A stretch of DNA of 64,000 bases from NCBI RefSeq assembly GCF_000282315.2, contig NZ_AKJN02000008.1, forward strand, positions 496,001 through 560,000, given 5' to 3'. Of this stretch, positions 31,935 to 39,229 are shown in pieces (the first letter of the stretch is position 1; each line of letters opens with the position of its first letter). The position numbers were made by a program, and so were the translations under genes. Source of the stretch: Pseudomonas sp. GM41(2012) (GTDB lineage: Bacteria > Pseudomonadota > Gammaproteobacteria > Pseudomonadales > Pseudomonadaceae). The notes under the pieces are model-generated. The model had not been told where the DNA came from, made no database searches, and saw nothing but the letters and a program-made list of their open reading frames with translations.

Positions 31935-33225
31935 GGAAGAACTCCAGCATGGCGTCGCTGTTGACGCGGTAATTAAGGTTGCCGCAATGGCCGCCCAGTG
32001 GATAAACGGTCAAACGATCGCCAAAGGTCTTGCGCAGGAAACCAAGGTCGCCAGGGCCGAGAATCACGTCGTCGGCGTTGTGCATGACGGCGATTTTCGG
32101 GCTGTCGTGCAGGTAATCCTTGAGTGCATACAAACTGACCTGGTCGATCAGTTGCAGCAGGCTGCCGCCGTCGGTGCGGGCGCGCCACATCGGGATGACC
32201 TGTTCGGTGATGTAACAGTCGAAGTCGCACTGCAGCGCGCGTTTGAGGAACGGCGTGAGGGTGGTGCCTTCGGTGATCGGGTATTTCGGTGGAGTGATCA
32301 GGCCGCGGCGGTTGATCAGGTCCGAGGTGAAGGCAATGTCGGCTGCCGAGAAGCGGAACGAAGTGCCGATCAGCATGGCCATCTGTTCGTTGCTCAGGTG
32401 CTGCTTGGACTGCTGGAAGTCGTAGAGCAGGGCATCGTTGAGGTCGATGTAGCCTTTCTGCTGGAAGTAGCGAGTCAGTTTGTTCAGCACCAGCTCATAG
32501 AACGTTGTGCTGTTGTTGATGCCCTTGACCTCGGTCTGGACCAGCTTGTCGAGGTTGGTGATCGAGGTGTAGAGGTTGACCGGCGGGTTGAGCAGCAAGA
32601 CTTTCTTGAAGTTGAAGCTGCGGCGGGTTTCATCCAGGTGCGCGACGAACGCCGCATCCAGTGCGCCCAGGCTGTAGCCGGTCAGGTAGTAATCGGTAAC
32701 GTCTACATGCGGGTTTTGTGCCCGCACGGCCTGCATCACCCGGTACATGTCTTCGGCGTCTTCCTTGGTGATGCCGGGTGTGGCAAAGCGTGAGGCGGCG
32801 CTCATGAAGTCGAAGCTGGTGGGCGACGACAGTTGCACCACGTGGTAGCCGGCCTTGTAGTAGAGCTTCTTCAGGTATTCGTTAAGGCTGCTGTCATAGC
32901 GCGCGCCGGTGCCGGCGATCAGGAAAATCAGCGGAGCGGCTTTATCCTGGGTGGCGATGCGGTAGGTGAGTTTCTTCACTGGCCAGAAGTTGTCCGGCAA
33001 ATCGAATTCACGCTCCGGGCGTAACCTGACGCTGCGGGTTTCCTGATTGATGTCATCGTCCAGCGGCAAGTCCGGACGCAGGTCCGGCGGTGTCGTCGCG
33101 ATGGTCGCCTCGAACGGGTTGGTCAAGGGGTAGCCATAACTGGCGGCGTCGATGTCCGCCGCCAGTGCGGACGCACTCAAAATAAGGCCGCCAAACAGGG
33201 CGGCGAAGCGCAAGGAACGGAGCAT
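31927..33225 (-). CDS. Secreted alpha/beta-hydrolase-fold protein co-transcribed with MlaA-like gene
   Basis: A 432-residue exported protein. The signal peptide is RSLRFAALFGGLILSASALA. The nucleophile elbow GYSLGALDAA has Ser185. An oxyanion-side strand is LIFLIAGTGARYDSS, and probable acid and His residues are Asp385/386 (MHNADDVILG) and His413 (PLGGHCGNL). Homologues in Pseudomonas are sometimes labelled serine/threonine protein kinase, which nothing here supports. Overlap with the MlaA-like gene implies coupled expression, and a lipid or lysophospholipid substrate is an inference from that. No lipase lid can be assigned. Confidence 0.8.
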   Translation of the reverse strand: MLRSLRFAALFGGLILSASALAADIDAASYGYPLTNPFEATIATTPPDLRPDLPLDDDINQETRSVRLRPEREFDLPDNFWPVKKLTYRIATQDKAAPLIFLIAGTGARYDSSLNEYLKKLYYKAGYHVVQLSSPTSFDFMSAASRFATPGITKEDAEDMYRVMQAVRAQNPHVDVTDYYLTGYSLGALDAAFVAHLDETRRSFNFKKVLLLNPPVNLYTSITNLDKLVQTEVKGINNSTTFYELVLNKLTRYFQQKGYIDLNDALLYDFQQSKQHLSNEQMAMLIGTSFRFSAADIAFTSDLINRRGLITPPKYPITEGTTLTPFLKRALQCDFDCYITEQVIPMWRARTDGGSLLQLIDQVSLYALKDYLHDSPKIAVMHNADDVILGPGDLGFLRKTFGDRLTVYPLGGHCGNLNYRVNSDAMLEFFRG

Positions 33226-33449
33226 GACTAGATCCCTTAGAGAAAGGTGCCAAATGAAGTTCGCAGGCTATGACCACGGGGTTTGCGCCAAAGTGCCATG
33301 GATCGGCACCAATCAGGGCTAATTTCGGAGTAATAGTAGCTGGACGATACACTTTGCAGCGATTTGGTGACCAATTATCTGTCACATGCGTTTGCTTGGC
33401 GCTGGCGGGGGATTAAGCTGGCCGCCGTTTTCGTTTATTGGAGTGCTTC

Positions 33450-33818
33450 ATGTCCCGCCGTCTGCCTGTGATTCTGCTGCTCGTTCTCCTGCCGATATGG
33501 CTGGCCGCCAGTTATGGCGCGCGTTATGGCTTTATGGAGGATGCTCAATGGGTCGGCCTCTGCGTGGACGAAGCGAGCCGCTGGGAATGCCAGGTTCGTT
33601 CGAGCCTGGGCTTGATGATTCACTTCAATGTCTTGGGATTCACGGCATTGGCGGCAGCCGTTATCGGATTTGTGCTGCCGGGCCGGGCCGGGTGGTGGTT
33701 GGCGGTGCTGGCGCTGGTGTTCGGGTTTCCGGCGTTGGCGTTGTATAACACGACATTGGCTGTTTTTGCGGTGGTGATTGCTGGATTGCGTCTGGTCCGG
33801 GCGTCCCGCAGCGCCTGA
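33450..33818 (+). CDS. Small hydrophobic membrane protein, unknown
   Basis: A 122-residue protein with three to four membrane helices: LPVILLLVLLPIWLAASYGA, FNVLGFTALAAAVIGFVL, WWLAVLALVFGFPALALY and LAVFAVVIAGLRLV. Two Cys residues (GLCVDEASRWECQV) lie in the first non-membrane loop. Start at 33450 with GGAG ten bases upstream; a TTG four codons earlier is in frame. No known family is recognised. It stands alone between the divergent hydrolase gene and the REP pair. Confidence 0.7.
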   Translation: MSRRLPVILLLVLLPIWLAASYGARYGFMEDAQWVGLCVDEASRWECQVRSSLGLMIHFNVLGFTALAAAVIGFVLPGRAGWWLAVLALVFGFPALALYNTTLAVFAVVIAGLRLVRASRSA

Positions 33819-33827
33819 TAGTCAGTC

Positions 33828-33919
33828 TTCGCGAGCAAGCTCGCTCCCACAGGGATCTTTGTCGTACACAAATTCTGTATTCGCTGAAGAACCCTGTGGG
33901 AGCGAGCTTGCTCGCGATG
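33828..33919. repeat. REP inverted pair, GTGGGAGCGAGCTTGCTCGC class
   Basis: Inverted units with ~38-bp spacer between the convergent small membrane protein gene and the GH17 gene. No separate T-tract terminator is seen in this gap. Confidence 0.9.
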
Positions 33920-33941
33920 AGGCCAGTAGCTGCGCAGAGGA

Positions 33942-35495
33942 TTACCCTTTGCGAACCCGCAAACTGCGCCACAACGCTGCAACCATCAACACACTCACCA
34001 GCGCCCAACCCCAGGCCTGCTGATTCTGCAAGCCTTCACGATAAAGCTGCGGCGCAATGCCAGCACCGATAATGAAGGTCAGCAGGGCAATCTCCCGGCG
34101 CGGCACGCTCACCGGGCGGCACAGATAGACCAGCGCCGGCAGGATGAATGCGACACTCGGGAAGCTGCGATAACGCGGGTCGAACACCAACTCCAGCATC
34201 GTCACCGCAGCGGCAAACCCGGCCACCGCGAGCAACCAGCCCGCCCGACGTTCCAGCGCATTGAACGCCCGTTCGCGCCAGCCGGTGCGAGCGCTCAGGG
34301 TCAGTGCCGCATGGGCCAGCACCAACACATTCAACGCCGTCAGCAAAGCAACCCACAACCACTCACTGGTAAACCGCGTAGTGACACGGGCCAGGTCGCC
34401 CCAGGCGCCAATCGAGCAAGCGGCCAGCGCACCGAGCAGCGGTAGAACCAGCGCTGCGCGAGTGCTGCGGACACGGCCTCCGAGGATTAACGTGCCAAGG
34501 AAAATCAAACCACCCACTACCAGCCACTGCGCCCAGTAAGGCACGTTCGACACCGGACCGGCGAGCACGCCCTTGTCCTGGCGATCGGCATCAAACAGCC
34601 CCCAGTAACCACCGACCGCACCTTCGCTGGCGCGTTTCCACGGCTGGTCGAAGGCTTCGATCAGGTTGTAATGCCAGCCTTGCTGCTCCGCCATGATGAC
34701 AAAAGCACGAATGAACTTGGCTTCATTGACCCGGCTCGGCAGGGCGGTTTCACGCTGACGGCCTTCGCTGGGCCAGCCGGTTTCGCCAATCATCACGTCC
34801 TTGGGTGCGAACTTGTTGCCGAACACCTGACGTACTTCGGCCACGTGCTGCAGGGCGGCGTCGATATTCGACGGGTCATCTTCCCAGTACGGCAACAAAT
34901 GGATGGTCAGGAAATCCACCGCCGGGGCGATTTCCGGGTGCTTGAGCCAGAACTCCCAGACGTCGGCGTAAGTGACAGGCTGTTTGACCTGGCTTTTGAC
35001 TTTACTGATGAGCTTGGCCAGTTGCGCGCCAGTGACTTCCTTGCGCAACAGGGTTTCATTGCCGACGATCACCGAAGTCACCACGTCCGCGTTGGCGTTG
35101 GCCGAAGCGATCAGCAGGTCGACTTCCTTGGCGGTGTCAACCGGGTTGCTGTTGACCCAGGCGCCGATCATCAGTTTCAGCCCGTGCTTGCGCGCCAGGT
35201 CGGGCAGGGCCTCGAGGCCGGTCATGGAATAGGTGCGGATGCATTCGAAGCTTTTGGACAGCAGCGCAAGGTCGGCGTCCATGCGCTCGGGGCGCAGCTT
35301 GAACGGCTGATCGAACGGCGATTGGTCCTTGTCGAACGGGGTGTAGGAGGCGCATTGCAGCTTGTGCGTCGCGCTGGCCACATCCGGCAGCACCACCGGT
35401 TTACCGAGGCCGTACCAGAAGCCACCCAGGGCAAAAAGCCCCAGCAGGCAGGCGAATAGATAAGCAAAAAAAGGAAAGCGGGATGTCGCGGGCAT
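33942..35495 (-). CDS. Membrane-bound glycoside hydrolase family 17 protein
   Basis: A 517-residue protein. An N-terminal membrane helix (FFAYLFACLLGLFALGGFWY) precedes a GH17-type (beta/alpha)8 domain at about residues 45-320, with probable acid/base Glu in VIVGNETLL and nucleophile Glu in MIGETGWPSEG. A C-terminal block of about 6-7 membrane helices (from WAQWLVVGGLIFLGTLILGG) follows. GH17 enzymes act on beta-1,3-glucans. Bacterial membrane versions are often labelled beta-(1-6)-glucan synthase and may remodel cyclic or periplasmic glucans. Start MPATSRFPFF chosen at 35495; an open frame 26 codons longer lacks a signal-like start. Confidence 0.85.
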   Translation of the reverse strand: MPATSRFPFFAYLFACLLGLFALGGFWYGLGKPVVLPDVASATHKLQCASYTPFDKDQSPFDQPFKLRPERMDADLALLSKSFECIRTYSMTGLEALPDLARKHGLKLMIGAWVNSNPVDTAKEVDLLIASANANADVVTSVIVGNETLLRKEVTGAQLAKLISKVKSQVKQPVTYADVWEFWLKHPEIAPAVDFLTIHLLPYWEDDPSNIDAALQHVAEVRQVFGNKFAPKDVMIGETGWPSEGRQRETALPSRVNEAKFIRAFVIMAEQQGWHYNLIEAFDQPWKRASEGAVGGYWGLFDADRQDKGVLAGPVSNVPYWAQWLVVGGLIFLGTLILGGRVRSTRAALVLPLLGALAACSIGAWGDLARVTTRFTSEWLWVALLTALNVLVLAHAALTLSARTGWRERAFNALERRAGWLLAVAGFAAAVTMLELVFDPRYRSFPSVAFILPALVYLCRPVSVPRREIALLTFIIGAGIAPQLYREGLQNQQAWGWALVSVLMVAALWRSLRVRKG

Positions 35496-35823
35496 GGTCA
35501 GGCCGTCTGGGAGCAAAGCCGCGCATGTTACCTTCATTTGCCGCGTGCTTGGTGGCCTGCATACTTTTGACATGCAAAGTTTGGGCGGATTGGCGGGCGG
35601 ACTTTCGGTGGTCTAGATTAATGGCGTTCTGATGTCGTTTCTCGATGCCTTGAGGTCGCTGGCAGAGAAGGTCGCCATTGTCTTGGGGTTGATTATCGAG
35701 GCGTCAGTACTCCGCTGATGTTCGGATGAGTTTGCGGTGGGCGTGATGGGGGCGCTGGGCACCATAACAATACGTTGACGCGACTCGGCATCCGTCGAGC
35801 GCAGCACTTTCGGGGAAGTAACG
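35496..35823. other. 328-bp gap between divergent GH17 and betaine-binding genes
   Basis: No gene or REP is visible. It must hold both divergent promoters, but no convincing -35/-10 pair was found. TTGACA at ~35569 has no good -10 partner. The right part is moderately AT-poor and ends with GGGGAAGTAACG before the ATG. Confidence 0.5.
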
Positions 35824-36675
35824 ATGAAGATGCGACGACTCTTGGGCGCAGGTGCCGCTTTGGTGCTGGCGATCAGTTCTACTGTGGCCAGCGCTGAAGG
35901 CAAGGCAGTGACTATCGGTTATGTTGACGGCTGGTCGGACAGTGTCGCCACGACCAACGTGGCCGCTGAAGTGATCAGGCAGAAACTCGGTTATGACGTG
36001 AAACTGCAAGCGGTCGCCACCGGGATCATGTGGCAGGGTGTGGCCACAGGCAAACTCGATGCCATGATGTCTGCGTGGCTGCCTGTGACTCATGGTGAAT
36101 ACTGGACCAAGAACAAGGATCAAGTCGTCGATTACGGTCCGAACTTCAAGGACGCAAGAATTGGCCTGATCGTGCCGGAGTACGTCAAAGCTAAAAGTAT
36201 TGCCGATCTGAAAACCGACGACAGCTTCAAAGATCGCATCGTCGGCATCGACGCCGGTTCGGGTGTGATGCTCAAGACCGAACAGGCCATCAAGGACTAC
36301 GATCTGACCGGCTATCAACTCAAGGCCAGTTCCGGCGCCGGCATGATTGCCGAGCTGACCCGTGCCGAGAAGAAAAACGAATCCATTGCTGTCACCGGTT
36401 GGGTGCCGCACTGGATGTTCGCCAAGTGGAAACTGCGCTTCCTGGACGACCCGAAAGGCGTTTATGGCGCGGCTGAAACTGTAAACAACATCGGCAGCAA
36501 AGAACTGGCAACCAAGGCTCCGGAAGTTGCCAAGTTCATGAAGAACTTCCAGTGGGCGTCGAAAGACGAAATCGGCGAAGTCATGTTGGCCATTCAGGAT
36601 GGTGCCAAACCTGAAGCCGCCGCGAAGGATTGGGTCGCCAAACACCCGGAACGCGTTGCAGATTGGACTAAATGA
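35824..36675 (+). CDS. Periplasmic glycine betaine/choline-type ABC substrate-binding protein
   Basis: A 283-residue OpuAC-family protein with signal peptide MKMRRLLGAGAALVLAISST ... ASA|E and the quaternary-amine-binding fold: VTIGYVDGWSDSVATTNVAA, MWQGVATGKLDAMMSAWLPV, GSGVMLKTEQAI, VTGWVPHWMFAKWKLRFL. The Trp residues in DGWSD, MMSAWLP and GWVPHWMF fit the aromatic cage for a trimethylammonium group. No permease or ATPase genes are adjacent, so it probably feeds a transporter elsewhere, as solo CbcV/BetX/CaiX-type proteins do. The exact ligand is open. Confidence 0.88.
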   Translation: MKMRRLLGAGAALVLAISSTVASAEGKAVTIGYVDGWSDSVATTNVAAEVIRQKLGYDVKLQAVATGIMWQGVATGKLDAMMSAWLPVTHGEYWTKNKDQVVDYGPNFKDARIGLIVPEYVKAKSIADLKTDDSFKDRIVGIDAGSGVMLKTEQAIKDYDLTGYQLKASSGAGMIAELTRAEKKNESIAVTGWVPHWMFAKWKLRFLDDPKGVYGAAETVNNIGSKELATKAPEVAKFMKNFQWASKDEIGEVMLAIQDGAKPEAAAKDWVAKHPERVADWTK

Positions 36676-36706
36676 TTTGAGCTGACGCGTCTGGTCAGCA
36701 CTTCTG

Positions 36707-36740
36707 AAGGCCGCTTGGCATAACCGCCAAGCGGCCTTTT
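36707..36740 (+). terminator. Rho-independent terminator
   Basis: A 13-bp stem AAGGCCGCTTGGC / GCCAAGCGGCCTT with loop ATAACC and TTTT-GCTTTT tail, 32 bp after the betaine-binding gene. Confidence 0.93.
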
Positions 36741-36746
36741 GCTTTT

Positions 36747-36817
36747 CTGTCGGAGCACGGCTTGCCGGCGATGGCGGCTTCAAGATCGCTATCGCCGGCG
36801 AGCCGTGCTCCTACAGG
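36747..36817. repeat. REP-like inverted pair, divergent subclass
   Basis: Inverted units GTCGGAGCACGGCTTGCCGG + CGATGG and ATCGCCGGCGAGCCGTGCTC + CTAC. It keeps the GGAGC...GGCGATGG skeleton, but the core differs from all other pairs in the window. Confidence 0.82.
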
Positions 36818-36925
36818 GAACAAAACCGTCATGTCGTTCTAATACTAAGGTCGTCTGGAACCAGTTCCGTAGCCGCATAGAGTGGATAACGTTCCAACTT
36901 CATCTGTGCTGCGAGGATAAAAACA

Positions 36926-37237
36926 ATGAACGACAGCATTTACCTCTCGATTCAAAACAGCCCGCGCTTCAAGGAGCTGGTTAGTAAGCGAGAAAAGTTC
37001 GCCTGGATTCTTTCGGCGATCATGCTTGGGCTTTACTCCGGATTCATCCTTTTGATTGCTTACGGGCCGCATATTCTGGGGGCGAAAATCAGCCCCGAGT
37101 CTTCGATTACCTGGGGGATACCGATTGGTGTCGGGCTGATTCTCTCGGCCTTTATCCTGACTGCAATCTACGTACGACGCGCCAATGGCGAATTCGACGA
37201 CCTGAACAATGCGATTCTCAAGGAGGCTCAGCAATGA
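36926..37237 (+). CDS. DUF485 inner-membrane protein (YjcH-like)
   Basis: A 103-residue protein with a conserved DUF485 N-terminus (NSPRFKELVSKREKFAWILS) and two membrane helices (ILSAIMLGLYSGFILLIAYG and ITWGIPIGVGLILSAFILTA). It is encoded directly before actP and overlaps it by 4 bp (ATGA), the standard yjcH-actP arrangement. It is probably an accessory factor for the acetate symporter. No enzymatic function is known. Confidence 0.92.
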   Translation: MNDSIYLSIQNSPRFKELVSKREKFAWILSAIMLGLYSGFILLIAYGPHILGAKISPESSITWGIPIGVGLILSAFILTAIYVRRANGEFDDLNNAILKEAQQ

Positions 37238-38892
37238 TCCGGCGTCTAATGGCTCTATTGAGCATCGCAGCCTTTGCACCTGGCGCCTGGGCAGGTGAAG
37301 CCCTGACCGGCGAAGTGCACAAACAACCGCTCAACGTTTCCGCGATCCTGATGTTCGTCGCGTTCGTTGGCTTGACCCTGTGCATCACCTACTGGGCCTC
37401 CAAGCGCAACAATTCGGCGGCTGACTACTATGCGGCGGGTGGCAAGATCACCGGCTTCCAGAACGGTCTGGCGATTGCCGGTGACTACATGTCGGCGGCA
37501 TCCTTCCTGGGTATTTCCGCCCTGGTGTTCACCTCTGGCTACGACGGCCTGATCTACTCGATCGGCTTCCTGGTGGGCTGGCCGATCATTCTGTTCCTGA
37601 TCGCCGAGCGCTTGCGTAACCTGGGTAAATACACCTTTGCCGACGTGGCGTCCTACCGCCTTGGGCAAACCCAGATCCGCACGCTGTCCGCTTGCGGCTC
37701 GCTGGTGGTGGTGGCGTTCTACCTGATCGCGCAAATGGTCGGTGCCGGCAAGCTGATTCAGCTGCTGTTCGGTCTCGACTACTACGTTGCCGTGATCCTG
37801 GTCGGTATCCTGATGTGCATGTACGTGTTGTTCGGCGGCATGCTGGCGACCACTTGGGTGCAGATCATCAAGGCCGTGTTGCTGCTGTCCGGTGCTACGT
37901 TCATGGCGCTGATGGTCATGAAGCACGTCAACTTCGACTTCAGCTTGCTGTTTTCCGAGGCGATCAAGGTTCACCCTAAAGGTGAAGCGATCATGAGCCC
38001 GGGCGGTCTGGTGAAAGATCCGGTCTCGGCGTTCTCGCTTGGCCTGGCACTGATGTTCGGTACCGCTGGCCTGCCGCACATTCTGATGCGCTTCTTCACC
38101 GTGAGTGATGCGAAAGAAGCTCGCAAGAGCGTGCTGTATGCAACCGGCTTCATTGGTTACTTCTACATCCTGACGTTCATCATCGGCTTCGGCGCGATCC
38201 TGCTGGTCAGCACCAACCCTGCCTTCAAAGATGCTGCTGGCGCGCTGTTGGGCGGCAACAACATGGCGGCGGTGCACCTGGCTAACGCGGTGGGTGGCAG
38301 TATCTTCCTGGGCTTCATCTCGGCAGTCGCGTTCGCAACCATTCTGGCTGTAGTGGCTGGTTTGACGCTGGCCGGCGCTACGGCGGTGTCTCACGACCTT
38401 TACGCGAGTGTGATCAAGAAGGGCAAAGCCAACGACAAGGACGAGATCCGCGTTTCGAAAATCACCACCGTCTGTCTGGGTGTGTTGGCGATCGGTCTGG
38501 GCATTCTGTTCGAAAGCCAGAACATCGCGTTCATGGTGGGCCTGGCGTTCTCCATCGCGGCGAGCTGTAACTTCCCGGTGCTGCTGCTTTCCATGTACTG
38601 GAAGAAGCTGACCACGCGTGGTGCGATGATCGGCGGCTGGCTGGGTCTGATCAGTGCCGTTGGTTTGATGGTCCTTGGGCCAACCATCTGGGTGCAGATT
38701 CTGCATCACGAGAAGGCTATCTTCCCGTATGAGTACCCGGCGCTGTTCTCCATGGCCATTGCGTTTATCGGGATCTGGTTCTTCTCGATCACTGACAAGT
38801 CGACGGCGGCTGACAATGAGCGGGCGCTGTTCTTCCCTCAGTTTGTTCGTTCGCAGACGGGCTTGGGGGCGAGTGGGGCGGTTGCTCACTAA
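37234..38892 (+). CDS. actP: Cation/acetate symporter ActP
   Basis: Sodium:solute symporter family permease for acetate and other short monocarboxylates, 552 residues and about 13-14 membrane helices including an N-terminal signal-like segment (ALLSIAAFAPGAWA). The SSS-family signatures are visible: ADYYAAGGKITGFQNGLAIA, GDYMSAASFLGISAL, PHILMRFFTVSDAKEARKS and ATILAVVAGLTLAGATAVSH. It is translationally coupled to the DUF485 gene. Acetate import fits the adjacent TCA-cycle genes functionally but they are separate transcripts. Confidence 0.95.
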   Translation: MIRRLMALLSIAAFAPGAWAGEALTGEVHKQPLNVSAILMFVAFVGLTLCITYWASKRNNSAADYYAAGGKITGFQNGLAIAGDYMSAASFLGISALVFTSGYDGLIYSIGFLVGWPIILFLIAERLRNLGKYTFADVASYRLGQTQIRTLSACGSLVVVAFYLIAQMVGAGKLIQLLFGLDYYVAVILVGILMCMYVLFGGMLATTWVQIIKAVLLLSGATFMALMVMKHVNFDFSLLFSEAIKVHPKGEAIMSPGGLVKDPVSAFSLGLALMFGTAGLPHILMRFFTVSDAKEARKSVLYATGFIGYFYILTFIIGFGAILLVSTNPAFKDAAGALLGGNNMAAVHLANAVGGSIFLGFISAVAFATILAVVAGLTLAGATAVSHDLYASVIKKGKANDKDEIRVSKITTVCLGVLAIGLGILFESQNIAFMVGLAFSIAASCNFPVLLLSMYWKKLTTRGAMIGGWLGLISAVGLMVLGPTIWVQILHHEKAIFPYEYPALFSMAIAFIGIWFFSITDKSTAADNERALFFPQFVRSQTGLGASGAVAH

Positions 38893-38931
38893 GGCTTCAG
38901 GCTTGGCTATATAAGAAGCTGCGTTAAACAG

Positions 38932-38965
38932 AAATGCCCTGGTCGAGAGATTGGGGCATTTTTTT
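38932..38965 (+). terminator. Rho-independent terminator of actP
   Basis: Stem AAATGCCC / GGGCATTT with a 14-nt loop and a run of seven T residues, 40 bp after the actP stop. Confidence 0.85.
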
Positions 38966-38982
38966 GGACGGTTTGATTGTGT

Positions 38983-39112
38983 ACATATCCGTTGTTGCGG
39001 TAATGGCTGATTATGGTTTCGCTTTTACAGCGACTCACTTTTCGGCGTTTGGAAAAGTGAGTCGCTGTAAAAGCGAAACCGCCAGCCGCCGTTACCGCAA
39101 AAACGGATATGT
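38983..39112. repeat. 130-nt long imperfect palindrome with a perfect 28-bp core
   Basis: The inner arms at 39015-39042 and 39053-39080 are exact reverse complements (GGTTTCGCTTTTACAGCGAC + TCACTTTT) around a 10-nt loop. The outer arms at 38983-39003 and 39092-39112 match at 20 of 21 positions (ACATATCCGTTGTTGCGGTA vs ACATATCCGTTTTTGCGGTA). The junctions at 39004-39014 and 39081-39091 are less well paired. It carries no convincing ORF. Together with two terminators it fills the 337-bp actP-gltA gap. Confidence 0.9.
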
Positions 39113-39160
39113 ATCCAACCAAAGTCCCAGTCGGCCCTAAGGCCGCTGCGACCGCACAAA

Positions 39161-39193
39161 CAAAAACGGCCTCTATATAAATAGAGGCCGTTC
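39161..39193 (-). terminator. Rho-independent terminator of gltA
   Basis: A 12-bp perfect stem AACGGCCTCTAT / ATAGAGGCCGTT with loop ATAA. The A-tract at 39162-39166 reads as a T-tract on the minus strand, 37 bp beyond the gltA stop. Confidence 0.92.
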
Positions 39194-39229
39194 CCGGTGC
39201 AACTTTAAGACGTTATCGCAAGACAGGTC

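Noticed and set aside
31927..33225. Serine/threonine protein kinase annotation for the MlaA-linked gene
   Set aside because: No kinase motifs (no HRD, DFG or glycine loop). The GYSLGA elbow and exported N-terminus indicate an alpha/beta hydrolase.
35613..35903. A 96-codon minus-strand open frame between the GH17 and betaine-binding genes
   Set aside because: It overlaps the start and signal peptide of the betaine-binding gene, has no ribosome site and its composition is not protein-like.
37255..38889. A 544-codon open frame antisense to actP, rich in His/Gln/Arg
   Set aside because: The composition is typical of reverse-complement membrane-protein codons. actP on the plus strand explains the region fully.
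39015..39080. Overlapping short ORFs on both strands across the 28-bp palindrome (about 60-70 codons each)
   Set aside because: The two peptides resemble each other only because the DNA is palindromic. Neither has a ribosome site or protein-like conservation pattern.
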